A stretch of DNA of 64,000 bases from Opitutus sp. GTDB taxonomy: Bacteria > Verrucomicrobiota > Verrucomicrobiia > Opitutales > Opitutaceae. Each line of letters begins with the position of its first letter. Positions within the stretch are counted from its first letter, which is position 1. Of this stretch, positions 31,239-43,574 are shown piece by piece. The translations under genes and the position numbers were made by a program. The DNA lies in contig JANPZY010000004.1 of NCBI GenBank assembly GCA_024707325.1, positions 930,001 through 994,000 on the forward strand. Reading direction: 5' to 3'. The notes beneath the pieces were generated by a model that was given only the letters and a program-made list of their open reading frames with translations, had not been told where the DNA came from and made no database searches.

Positions 31239-31266
31239 GCACGAGCCGCACGTTTGTCTTTGCAAA

Positions 31267-31293
31267 GGGCCAGCCGCTCCAGGCTGGCCTTTT
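31267..31293 (+). terminator. Rho-independent terminator of dnaA
   Basis: The 8-bp stem GGCCAGCC/GGCTGGCC with a 6-base loop is followed by TTTT, 29 bp after the dnaA stop. Confidence 0.85.
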
Positions 31294-31344
31294 CGTTTCT
31301 TGCTCTAGACTCAGCCCCGACGCTGGTTAGCGTCTTCCCTCCTC

Positions 31345-31917
31345 ATGAACCTCACTCCTGAGCAAAAATCGGCCGTAGCCTCCTGGGTCGCAGCAGGCGA
31401 CAACCTGTCCACGGTCCAGAAGAAGCTTTCCGAACAGTTCCAGATTTCCCTCACCTATCGCGACGTCCGTTTCCTGGTGGATGATCTCGATCTCACCTTG
31501 AAAGACTCGGCGCCCAAAGTGGACGCCAGCGACGTCTCGAAAGCTCCCGCTCCCCCACCCGAAGCCTCCGCCGGTGAAAAGAAGAGCCTGCTCGACAAGG
31601 CCAAGGAAAAGCTCGGCTTCGGCGGCACGGACGACGCGGAGCCCGCACCTGAGGAAGATTTCGTCGACGAAGAACCTCTCCCGCCCGCAGGCGGCGACAA
31701 CGTGAGCGTCACCGTCGACAAGGTCACACTCATCCCCGGCGCGGTCGCGAGCGGCACGGTGACGTTCAGCGATGGCGTCACCGGCAAGTGGATCGTCGAT
31801 CAATACGGACGCCCCGGCTTCACCGAAGTCAGTCAGCCGGGTTACCGCCCGAGCGCGGCCGACACGCAGGCGTTCGTGCGCGAACTCAGCCGCGCTCTGC
31901 AACAGCAGGGTTACTGA
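31345..31917 (+). CDS. Hypothetical acidic protein, possible helical N-domain plus linker plus beta C-domain
   Basis: The protein has 190 residues. Residues 1-52 form a helical block with a repeat-protein or HTH-like feel (VASWVAAGDNLSTVQKKLSE then YRDVRFLVDDLDL). Residues about 55-115 are a Pro/Ala/Glu-rich acidic linker containing KKSLLDKAKEKLGFGG. Residues about 118-165 look like a beta-sandwich (VSVTVDKVTLIPGAVASGTV then GKWIVDQYGRPGF). There is no signal peptide. I do not recognise the family. It ends 7 bp inside the convergent sensor-kinase gene. Function unknown. Confidence 0.72.
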   Translation: MNLTPEQKSAVASWVAAGDNLSTVQKKLSEQFQISLTYRDVRFLVDDLDLTLKDSAPKVDASDVSKAPAPPPEASAGEKKSLLDKAKEKLGFGGTDDAEPAPEEDFVDEEPLPPAGGDNVSVTVDKVTLIPGAVASGTVTFSDGVTGKWIVDQYGRPGFTEVSQPGYRPSAADTQAFVRELSRALQQQGY

Positions 31918-34900
31918 GCCTCGGTCGACTCTCCGCTGCCTTCCATCGACGCCAGCGCGCGATCGAGCGCCTGCACGGTCACTGGTTTTGTGAGATGCGC
32001 TTCGAAGCCCGCCTCGCGGCTTCGCTCGACGTCTTCTTCCGTGCCGTAACCCGTCAACGCGATTCCGCGCAATCCGAAGCGGTCGCGGACTTCCTTCATC
32101 AGATCGTAGCCACTCGCATCGGGCAGACCGATGTCGGAAATGATCAGGCGCATCTCGCCGCGTTCAGCGAGCGCGCGCGCCTCCGCCGCGGAGGCCGCCG
32201 TCACGACATTGAAGCGTCGGCGCCGAAGAAGTGCCGCCAGCGCTGAGCGCGTCGCCGCGTGATCTTCCACGAGAAGGACCCGCCCGCGCTCCATTGAGGT
32301 CGCGCCGGATTTCGCGGTTTCCATTTGATCAGGCGCCACGTCGACCGGCAGCCTCACGCCCGTGGCCAGCGGTAGCTCGATCGCGAACGTCGACCCCTTT
32401 CCTCGCCCTTCGCTCGTCGCGCTGATGGTGCCGCCGTGTTGCTCGACCAGCATGCGCGAAATGGAAAGTCCGAGCCCCACCCCGCCAAACCGATGAGTCG
32501 CGCCCGAGGTCGCGTGATCGCCCTGTGCGAATGCGTCAAAGGCCCGCGACAGCTCGTCTGAGGTCATGCCGATGCCACTGTCGCTGACTTCGATTCGCAC
32601 GCGACGCCGCCCTTGCACCGTGAACGCGCGCACATCGATCCGTCCGCAATCGGCGGTAAACTTCACCGCGTTCTTCAGCACATTCCAGAAGACCTGCTGC
32701 AATCGCACTGCATCCGCGAGCACGACGGCTTCTCCCGGCTCCGTCTCGACCTCGAGCCGCAGACTTTTTCTCCACCAACTCGCCCTGCACGGTCTCGATC
32801 GCGTTGCGCAACAGCGCCTGCACGTCGTGCGGGCGGATATCGAGCGCGAGCATGCCGCGACTGATGCGGGTGAGATCGAGCAGATCGTCGATCAACCGCG
32901 CCTCGAGTTCGATGTTCGTGCGCACGATTGAAAACCGCTCACGCACCGACGCTGGCAGGCTTTCATCGGCTTCGCCGTCGCTTGCGAGCAACAGCACCGG
33001 ATTCAACGGCGTGCGGAGCTCGTGCGACAGCGCCGCGAGAAATGCGTCCTTCGCCCGCGAGGCCGCCACCGCGCGGTCGCGCGCCGCCTCGAGCTCCACC
33101 TCGTTGCGTTTGCGCTCCGTGACATCGAGCACGACGCCGATCATTCCCTCCGGTTCGCCTTGCGAGGAGTAAGTGCCGCGACCCTTCGGCGCCACCCAGC
33201 GGATTTCACCGTCAGGCCTGAGAAAACGAAACTCCATATCGTAGTCCGTGCGCGTGGCGATCGCCTGCTCCGCCGCCTGCAACTCTCGCGCACGGTCCTC
33301 CTCCACGATCCGCTTCCGCAGTTCCGACAACGGCAGCGGCGTATTCGCCCTCCACGCCAAAGATCGCCGCCGCACGCGGCGAAAACGTCGCGGTGTCGCG
33401 CTTCAGATCGAAACGAAAATCACCCAAATCGGCCGCGGCGAGGGCCAGTCGCAGGCGCTCCGCATGTTGACGCGATTCCGCGATCACGCGCGCCCGCTCG
33501 ATCATCGGCCACACGCGCGCGATCACGTTTTCGAGCAACTCCATTTCACTTTCCTCCCAGTGCCGCGGCTCGTCCGCCGCGACCGCGAGTCCCGCCACCC
33601 AAACGCCCGCGCGGATAAACGGCACCGTCGCCACCGAACGGATCCCGAGCTGCGCGAAACGCGCGACATCGAGCCGCGGATCTTTCGCCGTGTCCTCCAC
33701 GCTCATGCGCCCGGATTTCACCTCCTGCCACCATTCGGCCGAGCCGAAATCGGCGCGGGAATATTCCGTCTCCATCTCCGAAACGCCCGCACGATGCCAG
33801 TTTTCGGCAATCGCCACGCGACCGTCGCCCCACGCGCTTTCGAAGTAGTAGCACCGCTGCACCGAAAGGTGGCGCCCCACGGCCTCAATGGTCGTGCGTG
33901 CGATCTCCTCGGGCTCCACCAGCAACGAGATGCGCTGACCGAGCCGACTGAGAAAATTCGCGTGACGCAGCCCCACCGCGCGCTCCACCAAGGGCCACAC
34001 GCGCGCGACCACGTTCTCCAACAACGCTACTTCATCGGAACGCCACTGACGCGGCGTCGCCGATGCCGACACGAGCGAAACGATCCGCGCTCCATCACGC
34101 TTGAAACGCGCGCTCACGAGCGAGCGGACTTGATACGCCTCATACGCAGCCTGCACGTCAGCGAGCTCCGGTTGATCGCGCACATCGGTGATCGCCACGC
34201 TTCCGCGAATGATCGTGCGCCACCACGCCGACGGACCAAACCGGCTGACATCGTGCACGCCCACCAAGGGCGTCGCGCCCGATGCACGCCAGTTTTCCCG
34301 CACGAGCACGCGCGTAAAATCCGGCTCCCACTCGCAGAGATAACAACGATCCGCGCGCAATTGTCGCGCCGTCGCCTGGCACGAGAGCCGCAGGATTTCC
34401 GCCGGATCGTCGATCAACGCGAGCCGCTGCGCCAGATGACTGAGAAACTGTGCGTGCCGCTCCGTGCGTTTGCGTTCGGTGATGTTGCGCGTGGACCCCG
34501 CCACCGCCTCCACCTGCCCGTTGGGCGCGAGGATCGGATTGAGAATGTGCTCGTAGTGTTCGTCCGAAGCATCGGGCTGATGCAGCACCACCTCGTCCGC
34601 GATCGGCCGCTTCGATTGCACGACCTGCCCGAGCTGACGCAGCAGGCGAACCGCCCAATCCTTCGGGTAGCGCGTCTCCGAGACGCTGCGGCCGATGACC
34701 TCGCTGCTCTCGTGACGCAGCCAGGTGAGCAGCGATTCGTTCGCGTAAACGAAGCGACCCTGCGGATCCAGGATGTAGACGAAATCCGCGATGTGGGAGA
34801 GCGCCGTGTTGAACAACCGCGCCTGCAACTCGAGCTGACCGGAAAGCGCCTGCACCGCCTCTTCGGCCTCCTTGCGCGCAGTGATGTCTGTGGCCGCGCC

Positions 34901-35767
34901 GTAAACCGCCACGGGACGGCGATCCGCTCCCTCGCCTTCGAAAATCGCCTGGCCCGCTGATTCCACCCAGCGCACCGCACCCGTGCGCGCATTGAGCACG
35001 CGAAACTGCGTGCGATATGATTCGTTCCGGTGGATCGCGCGGCCGAGCTCCGTTCGCACCCGCTCCCTGTCTTCCGGATGAACCAACTCCATCACGCGAT
35101 TGACGGTCAGTTCGCCGCTCGGATTGCCAAACAACACCCGCAATCGTTCATCCCATACGATCACGCCGGTCCGCGGATCGTGGTGCCACCAACCCGACGG
35201 CGCCGCTTCGCGCGCCAGTCGCTGCGCTCGCGCGATTGCCTCCGACGCCGGCCGCGCTCCGGCAGGCAGTGCTTCGGGCATCGTCGTCACAGAGGAATCG
35301 TGCAGCACGACGAGCGCTCCGGTTACCAAACCCTCGTCGTCGCAAATCGGACTGCAACCGACGTCGAGAAACACCGTGCCCCGATCGCGCGTGGCCACTG
35401 GCTGGTGAGTCAGACTGACCGCTTCTCCCCGCAAAATCCGATCCGCGATCGGTTGCACGACCGGTATCCACTCGGGAAATACATCCCTCAATCGTGCGCC
35501 GATCATGCCGCCCTGCGCGGCGGGCAACATGCGCGCATAGGCGTCGTTGAAGAAGAGGATGAGCTCTCGCCCCCACACCAACAGCATGGGAAACGGCTGC
35601 AGCTGGATCGCGTTCACGAGCAGGCTCAGGCATGCGGGCCATTTTTCACGCGCCCCGAGCGAAGTGGCCGCCCAATCCTTGCAGCGGATCACGTCCGCGG
35701 TGGACTGGCCAGACGGCGGAGGGAGAAACGACGTAGCGGCTGCGGACGACAAGGTCGGCTCGGGCAT
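31911..35767 (-). pseudogene. Hybrid sensor histidine kinase (PAS/PAS/PAS/GAF/GAF/PAS/HisKA/HATPase/REC), two apparent frameshifts
   Basis: Three overlapping frames join into one protein of about 1284 residues. In order they give: three PAS regions (LILFFNDAYARMLP; VIVWDERLRVLFG; FVYILDPQGRFVYANESLL), two GAF-like regions (RADRCYLCEWEPD; SVQRCYYFESAWGD), a fourth PAS (FLRPDGEIRWVAP), HisKA (FLAALSHELRTPLNPVLLL), HATPase (VLKNAVKF, GIGMTSDEL, GGVGLGLSISRMLVEQHGG) and a receiver domain (IISDIGLPDASGYDLM). Frame breaks fall at about 33338-33346 (one extra base) and in the A5/T5 run at 32765-32769 (one extra base). Both lie inside conserved domains, so an intact parent gene or assembly errors are more likely than separate genes. 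The start used is the ATG at 35767. Cytoplasmic; no membrane segment seen. Signal unknown. Confidence 0.8.
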
Positions 35768-35971
35768 GACAATCGGCCCGCGAAACAATGCAGAGCCAAG
35801 CGTTGCTGACCCGGCGACCCCGCCGCGGTTCAGCCCCCGGCGCACGGGGAAAAGGGCGCGTGCGCGACGCGCTCCCTCTCCGTTGGAAATGCGAAACTTA
35901 CACGTGTGCAGCGCTCGCGTCGGCCAATTCCCGGTAAGACTTCCCGGGATTCCCACGTGGTCGGCCGGTCA

Positions 35972-38450
<2,479 letters not shown>

Positions 38451-38580
38451 CGCGCTATGGAACCGCAGAAATCGCATCGGTGCCCGACCACGTCTGTCGC
38501 GCGGCGAGGCGCGCCTCTTCACGGCCAGAAAAACTCTTGCCTCACGCAAGGCCGTGGGTCTTTGTGACCGTTCTCTTGTT

Positions 38581-38657
<77 letters not shown>

Positions 38658-38682
38658 TTTTCGATCCAAGATCGAACCTGCT

Positions 38683-38858
38683 CTGATCGAGCAACTTGTC
38701 CGCCGAGGGCGCGACTCAATCCAGCCCTTGGTTCGATCCCGTTCGCGCTGTGGCTCGACCCTGTCCGGACCTTGGCGCGACCCGGTCCGCACTGTGTCCC
38801 GACCGAGTCCGCACTCGGGCACGACTCGGTGCGCAACGTGGCACGACGCGGTGCGCCG
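38683..38858. repeat. 22-bp degenerate tandem repeat array 3
   Basis: Eight 22-bp units start at 38683, 38705, 38727, 38749, 38771, 38793, 38815 and 38837; the first two are the most degenerate. The inner units fit GGCNCGACNCGGTNCGCAC. The array lies between tRNA-Pro and the sigma-54 enhancer palindrome that starts 16 bp after its last unit. Confidence 0.75.
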
Positions 38859-38873
38859 AGTGGGCACGATTTC

Positions 38874-38901
38874 ATCCCACTTTTGGGAATGCGTGTTCCC
38901 G
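38874..38901 (+). promoter_or_regulatory. Enhancer-type palindromic site (UAS) 1
   Basis: TCCCA-N4-TGGGA is followed by GTTCCC, so that GGGAA-N6-TTCCC forms a second, perfect inverted repeat sharing the middle half-site. The middle half-site (38884) is 104 bp upstream of the -24 GG. It is a likely binding site for the NtrC-type activator encoded downstream; the same motif recurs at 44507, 54553 and 57413. Confidence 0.72.
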
Positions 38902-38986
38902 ATCGTGGTTGGTGCGCGGCTCTTCGCAAAATATGGAGTTTTCATATCTTGTTTGTGTATCGCTTCTTGCGAACGCGTTTTCAAGT

Positions 38987-39002
38987 TGGCACGCGCGGTG
39001 CA
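38987..39002 (+). promoter_or_regulatory. Sigma-54 (-24/-12) promoter 1, regulator operon
   Basis: TGGCAC-GCGCG-GTGCA has GG at 38988-38989 and GC at 39000-39001 with the required 10-bp spacing. The predicted start is near 39013, 31 bp before the small membrane protein gene. Confidence 0.8.
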
Positions 39003-39043
39003 ATAGAGCGCGCACAACCGCAACCCATCAACCACTCACAGTC

Positions 39044-39313
39044 ATGAAGACCACGATCAAGATCATCGCCCTCCTCGCCGCCGCGGGTTATCCCTGCGTT
39101 GCCTTTGCCAACTTCTTCGGCGCTTCCCTGCCGGCCTCGCTCAACCTTGAAACGTTCGGCGCCGTGTTCGTCGTCGCGCTCGCGTCGCTCACGTTCATCA
39201 GCGACTACTCGCGCCGTTACGAGAATCGCCTGAACCGCACCGCGTGCCGCCGCCCCTCGAACGCGAACTGCGGACGCGGCAAGGCCGCGAATACGCATCG
39301 TCTGGCCGCTTGA
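39044..39313 (+). CDS. Small exported or membrane protein in the sigma-54 regulator operon
   Basis: The protein has 89 residues. The N-terminus is signal-peptide-like (MKTTIKIIALLAAAGYPCVA, with FANFF after it). A second hydrophobic helix at about 38-55 (FGAVFVVALASLTFISDYS) is followed by a basic Arg/Asn-rich tail (RRYENRLNRTACRRPSNANC). It is the first gene after sigma-54 promoter 1 and 34 bp before the activator gene. I do not recognise the family. By position it could be a sensor, a feedback regulator or a stress-responsive membrane protein; this is inference. Confidence 0.7.
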   Translation: MKTTIKIIALLAAAGYPCVAFANFFGASLPASLNLETFGAVFVVALASLTFISDYSRRYENRLNRTACRRPSNANCGRGKAANTHRLAA

Positions 39314-39347
39314 CAGGTTAACGCTGCGTTTCGTCACTCGCTTCGCC

Positions 39348-40718
39348 ATGGTCGCCCCGGACAACTCGGTCTCCCGCATCCTTATCGCCGATGACCAGCA
39401 GGACGTGCTCGAAGCACTGCGCCTGCTGCTAAAATCCGAGGGTTATCAAATCGAGACCGTGAAGTCCCCGGCGGCCGTCGTGAAGGCGGTGGAGGGACGC
39501 GATTTCGCGCTGCTGTTGATGGATCTCAACTACACGCGCGACACGACCTCGGGTCAGGAAGGCCTCGATCTGCTGCAGAAACTGCAGGCAATCGACTCGT
39601 CGCTGCCGGTCGTCGTGATGACCGCGTGGGCGAGCGTCGATCTCGCCGTCGAGGCCATGCGCCGCGGCGCGCGCGATTTCATCACCAAGCCTTGGGACAA
39701 TCCCCGGTTGATCGCCATCGTCAAAAACCAGATCGAGCTCGGGAGCGCGGTGCGCGCCTATCGCCGACTCGAAGAGGAAAACAAAATTTTGCGCGGCAAA
39801 GGCGGCCCGACGTTGATCGCCCAATCGGCCGCGATGCGCCCGGTGCTCGAGGTGATCTCACGCGTGGGTCCGTCCGACGCCAACGTGTTGATCACGGGCG
39901 AAAACGGCACCGGCAAGGGCGTGGTCGCGCAGGCGTTGCACGCGGTGTCGATCCGCGCGGACAAGCCTTTCATCTCCGTCAACATGGGCGGTCTCCCGGA
40001 AGGCGTATTCGAGAGCGAACTTTTTGGCCACGTGCGCGGTGCGTTCACGGATGCAAAGAGCGATCGCGCGGGCCGCTTCGAACTGGCGGACGGCGGTTCG
40101 CTGTTCATGGACGAAATCGGTAACATCCCGATGAGCCAGCAGGCGAAGCTGCTGCGCACGATCGAGACGGGCGATTTCGAACGCGTGGGCTCTTCCCGCA
40201 CCTATCACGCAAGCGTGCGCCTGATCGCCGCGACCAACGCGGACCTGCAGGCCGAAGTCACCGCGGGCCGTTTCCGTCAGGACCTCCTTTTCCGGCTCAA
40301 CACGATTCACATCCACCTGCCGCCGCTGCGTGAGCGTCGCGAAGACATCGAGTTGCTCGCCCAACACTTCCTGAAGCAGCACGTGGAGCGCTATCGGAAA
40401 TCGATCACGGGCTTCGACGAAGCCGCGGTGCAGACGATGCGCGACTACCGCTGGCCCGGCAACGTGCGCGAGCTCGACCACGCGGTGGAGCGCGGCGTGT
40501 TGATGGCGCAGGGCAAGGTCATCCGCGCTTCGGATCTCGGCCTGCATGTCGCGGCCGACGCGATGCCGCGACTCGAGGAAATGAGCATCGAGGAAGTCGA
40601 AGCGTTTCTCATCAAGAAGACCCTCGCCCGCTGCGACGGCAACGCGCGCCGCGCCGCCGAAGAACTCGGACTCAGCCGCAGCGCGTTTTACCGCCGGCTC
40701 GAGAAATACGGACTCTGA
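39348..40718 (+). CDS. NtrC-family sigma-54-dependent response regulator
   Basis: The protein has 456 residues. The receiver domain has phospho-acceptor Asp59 (LLLMDLNY) and conserved Lys114. The AAA+ domain has Walker A GENGTGKG (184-191), the sigma-54 contact loop GAFTDA (231-236), Walker B SLFMDEIGN (251-259) and arginine-finger region GRFRQDLLFRLNTIHI. The C-terminal Fis-type helix-turn-helix reads NARRAAEELGLSRSAFYRRL. It opens sigma-54 promoters after phosphorylation. The contact loop has Asp where most family members have Gly. The partner kinase follows at 40912. Likely targets are the four UAS/-24/-12 modules of this window, including its own. Confidence 0.96.
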   Translation: MVAPDNSVSRILIADDQQDVLEALRLLLKSEGYQIETVKSPAAVVKAVEGRDFALLLMDLNYTRDTTSGQEGLDLLQKLQAIDSSLPVVVMTAWASVDLAVEAMRRGARDFITKPWDNPRLIAIVKNQIELGSAVRAYRRLEEENKILRGKGGPTLIAQSAAMRPVLEVISRVGPSDANVLITGENGTGKGVVAQALHAVSIRADKPFISVNMGGLPEGVFESELFGHVRGAFTDAKSDRAGRFELADGGSLFMDEIGNIPMSQQAKLLRTIETGDFERVGSSRTYHASVRLIAATNADLQAEVTAGRFRQDLLFRLNTIHIHLPPLRERREDIELLAQHFLKQHVERYRKSITGFDEAAVQTMRDYRWPGNVRELDHAVERGVLMAQGKVIRASDLGLHVAADAMPRLEEMSIEEVEAFLIKKTLARCDGNARRAAEELGLSRSAFYRRLEKYGL

Positions 40719-40911
40719 TTTCTTCGTTGTGGCGAGGCGCACACGAACACGCGTCATCGGAAGTTTCGCGATCCCGCGTGCGTCACAAAGCGAGTGCCGT
40801 TCTTGCCTGCATTTTGGTTCGCTCCTCGCCGCGATTGCGAAATTCGCCCTTTCCGAACTGAGCGTCCTCTAGTTTCCTCAGGCCTTTCGGCGTCACCGCG
40901 GCTCCAGCACC

Positions 40912-42255
40912 ATGCCCTTTCACCACCGGATTTCTCACGAGCGTGCCGTGTTTCTGCAGACGCTCGCGAGCGGAGCGCCCGCGGTGGCACTCGTGATGTG
41001 GACGCTTTGGCGCGGCGACTACACGCCCAAGGTGCAGTGGACCATCACGCTCCTGATCGGCGGCTGCTGGATCGGTTTCGCGATCGCGGTGCAGGTGCGT
41101 GTCGTGCGGCCGCTGCAAACGATGGCCAACCTGCTCTCCGCCCTGCGCGAGGGAGATTTTTCCGTGCGCGCGCGCGGCGCCCGGCGCGATGAAGCGTTGG
41201 GCGACGTCATGGCGGAAATCAACACGCTCAGTCGCACATTGCAGGAGCAACGACTGAGTGCGCTCGAAGCCACGGCGCTGCTCCGCACCGTGATGGAGGA
41301 AATCGAGGTCGCGATTTTTGCCTTCGACGCCGAAGGCAAATTGCGACTCGCGAATCAGGCCGGCCAGCGACTGCTCGGCAAACCCGCGGAACGCATCCTC
41401 GGTCGCGCCGCCGCCGAACTCGGCCTCGCCGAGTGCCTCTCGGGCGATCCCACACGCCTCCTCACGACGACGGTTTTCCCGGGTGCGTCCGGACGCTGGG
41501 GCATGCGCCGCAGTCAATTTCGCGAAGGCGGCCGGCCGCATCATCTGCTCGTGATCGCCGACCTCAGCCGCACGTTGCGCGAAGAAGAGCTCCGCGCGTG
41601 GCAGCGGCTCGTGCGCGTGTTGGGACACGAACTCAACAACTCGCTCGCGCCCATCAAATCGATCGCGGGCAGCCTGGGCACGTTGCTCAAGCGCGAGAAA
41701 CGCGCGCCCGATTGGGAAGACGACATGCGCTCGGGCCTCGATGTCATCGCGTCGCGTGCGGACAACCTCGCTCGCTTCATGCAGGCTTACGCACGTCTCG
41801 CGCGCCTGCCCGTGCCGACGCGCAGCGCGTGCGATTTGGGCGCGATCATTCATCGCGTGGCTGCGTTGGAGACCCGTCTGCCGGTGGTCATCACGCCCGG
41901 TCCCGCGACGGAGTTCGCGTGCGATTCGGCCCAGATCGAGCAGGTGCTCATCAACCTCGTGAAAAACGCCGTCGAAGCGACGCTGGACGCTGCGGGCAGC
42001 CCTGAAGCTGCCGGAACGGTTTGCATCGGTTGGACGCGGAACGGTGCTCAAGTCGAAGTCACGGTCGAGGACGAGGGTCCCGGCATCGCGAACCCCGGGA
42101 ATCTCTTCGTGCCATTCTTCACCACGAAGCCGGAAGGCTCCGGCATCGGCCTCGTCCTCTGCCGGCAGATCGCGGAAAACCACGGTGGCACGCTGACGTT
42201 ACAATCCCGCCCCGAGGGGCGCGGCAGCATCGCCCGCCTGCAGCTCCCGGTATAA
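40912..42255 (+). CDS. NtrY-like sensor histidine kinase
   Basis: The protein has 447 residues. Two membrane helices lie at about 15-35 and 43-63, separated by only a few residues, so there is no large sensor domain outside the membrane. A HAMP region follows (PLQTMANLLSALREGDFSVR), then a PAS domain (VAIFAFDAEGKLRLANQAGQ). The HisKA block is VLGHELNNSLAPIKSIAGSL. The HATPase has INLVKNAVEA, VEDEGPGI, FFTTKPEGSGIGLVLCRQIA. The short loop suggests that it senses the membrane or a membrane partner, such as the small protein at 39044. It should phosphorylate the response regulator encoded upstream. Confidence 0.94.
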   Translation: MPFHHRISHERAVFLQTLASGAPAVALVMWTLWRGDYTPKVQWTITLLIGGCWIGFAIAVQVRVVRPLQTMANLLSALREGDFSVRARGARRDEALGDVMAEINTLSRTLQEQRLSALEATALLRTVMEEIEVAIFAFDAEGKLRLANQAGQRLLGKPAERILGRAAAELGLAECLSGDPTRLLTTTVFPGASGRWGMRRSQFREGGRPHHLLVIADLSRTLREEELRAWQRLVRVLGHELNNSLAPIKSIAGSLGTLLKREKRAPDWEDDMRSGLDVIASRADNLARFMQAYARLARLPVPTRSACDLGAIIHRVAALETRLPVVITPGPATEFACDSAQIEQVLINLVKNAVEATLDAAGSPEAAGTVCIGWTRNGAQVEVTVEDEGPGIANPGNLFVPFFTTKPEGSGIGLVLCRQIAENHGGTLTLQSRPEGRGSIARLQLPV

Positions 42256-42395
42256 CTCGCACCAGGTGAGTCATCTCGGCGGCCTCCCCGAGGGAGCACC
42301 GAGGCTGTATCCGTTTTTCACCTACAAACGGACGATGCTTCCCCGCGGGCAACGAAAGCCGCGGAACTTGTCAGACGGGCTGCACTTGTTCGTCC

Positions 42396-42755
42396 ATGCC
42401 CGCGCCCACTCGCCGCTCCAAACTGCGTCAGCTCGCCAGCCGGCTACGCCGTTGCCGGCCGATGGCCTTCGCGCGGGAGCTGATCGATCTGCATCGGCGC
42501 GCGCTTTCGAATCTCGTTTTCTGCGAACGCGGCACTCGAGTGCTGCAGATTCTCGCGCCAGGCATGATGGAGCGCGAATACCGCACGCTCTCCCACCACG
42601 GACGACTGCGGCACGACTATGTGGTCGCGCAATTTGCGACCACCGAGGACGAACGCCTGCCGGTGAAAGACCGCGATCTCGTTCTCGATCCCGAGTTTCT
42701 CGCCCAAACGCTGACCAACGAAGAGTGGACGCGCCCGCCCGCTCGCCGCGCATGA
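42396..42755 (+). pseudogene. C-terminal remnant of a GT61-like (DUF563) glycosyltransferase
   Basis: The frame has 119 residues. Residues about 25-80 (ARELIDLHRRALSNLVFCER then GTRVLQILAPGMMEREYRTL) match the C-terminal part of DUF563/GT61 transferases, where the usual text is 'xxHGAGLtNlvFcxpGTxVlEi'. The Gly-Ala after His is Arg-Arg here, and the large N-terminal part of the family is missing. It therefore looks like a truncated remnant, although a small stand-alone protein cannot be excluded. Its stop overlaps the start of the next glycosyltransferase (ATGA). Confidence 0.5.
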
Positions 42756-43561
42756 AATCGCCCTCGCCCACCTATCCGTCCGTCATCGTCAGCACGTCGC
42801 GCAATCCGCACGCGCTGTCGCTCGTCCTGGAAGCGTTGCGACTGCAAACTCGCGCGCCCGCCGAGATCCTGGTCGCAGAGGACGGCACCGACGAGCACAC
42901 GAAGCGCGTTATCGAGCACATGAAGCCACGATTGCGGTGCACGCTCCGACATTTCTGGCAGCCGCATCAGGGCTTTCGCAAAACCATCATCGTAAATCGC
43001 GCGGCGGCGGTGGCGACGGGCGACTATGTGATCTTTCTCGACGGCGATTGCATGCCCGACCGGCGTTTCATCGCCGATCACCTCAAGCTCGCCGCGCCGG
43101 GCGCGTTCGTTCAAGGCCGCCGCAGCGGCGTGCGCGAAGCGTTCGTCCGTCTCGTGAATCCGGCGACGTTCGACCCGCTGCTCTGGTATATCGCGGGACG
43201 GCTGCACGGTTTCCGCTACGCGGTGCGACGCTGGCGACCCACGGTGCGCGTGAACGACTTGAGCGTCGTGCAAGGCTGCAATCTCGCGATGTGGCGCGAC
43301 GATTTTTTTCGCGTCAATGGTTACGACGAATCCTTTTCCGGCTGGGGCTACGAGGATTCGGAACTTGTTACACGTCTGTGCAACGCCGGCCTCACGTGCA
43401 AAACCGTGATCGGACGCGCGATCGTGTATCACCTCGATCATCCGCCTGCGGACCGAAGTCAGGTGAACGAAAACGTCTCCCGTTTCGAGCGCACGCAACG
43501 CGAGCATCTGACCTGGTGTGAGCAAGGCGTCTCGCGCGGAACCGGGACCTATCGCCGCTGA
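42752..43561 (+). CDS. Family 2 glycosyltransferase
   Basis: The 269-residue GT-A fold protein begins PSVIVSTSRNPHALSLVLEA and has the first acidic motif VAEDGTDEH. The DxD region is YVIFLDGDCMPDRRF, and the acceptor-side block VQGCNLAMWRDDFFRVNGYD followed by ESFSGWGYEDSEL matches the galactosyltransferase-type C-terminal half. It probably adds a sugar to a surface polysaccharide. The start overlaps the preceding stop by 4 bp. It is followed by a polysaccharide pyruvyl transferase-like gene. Confidence 0.9.
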   Translation: MKSPSPTYPSVIVSTSRNPHALSLVLEALRLQTRAPAEILVAEDGTDEHTKRVIEHMKPRLRCTLRHFWQPHQGFRKTIIVNRAAAVATGDYVIFLDGDCMPDRRFIADHLKLAAPGAFVQGRRSGVREAFVRLVNPATFDPLLWYIAGRLHGFRYAVRRWRPTVRVNDLSVVQGCNLAMWRDDFFRVNGYDESFSGWGYEDSELVTRLCNAGLTCKTVIGRAIVYHLDHPPADRSQVNENVSRFERTQREHLTWCEQGVSRGTGTYRR

Positions 43562-43574
43562 CCACTACGCCTCG

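Noticed and set aside
33248..34960. Long plus-strand open frame opposite the hybrid kinase
   Set aside because: The composition is Arg/His-rich with no motif; the minus strand gives clear PAS and GAF domains.
38683..38858. Possible CRISPR array
   Set aside because: The period is 22 bp with every unit diverged and no constant repeat alternating with unique spacers; no cas genes are near.
38696..39037. Possible proteins read through the 22-bp arrays (also at 21187, 24125 and 57260)
   Set aside because: A 22-bp period is not a multiple of three, so no frame keeps a repeated peptide; the translations are Arg-rich noise without homologous look.
42370..42395. Fifth sigma-54 site before the GT61 remnant (TGTCAG-N5-CTGCA)
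   Set aside because: The -24 element lacks the essential GG and no UAS palindrome is found about 104 bp upstream.
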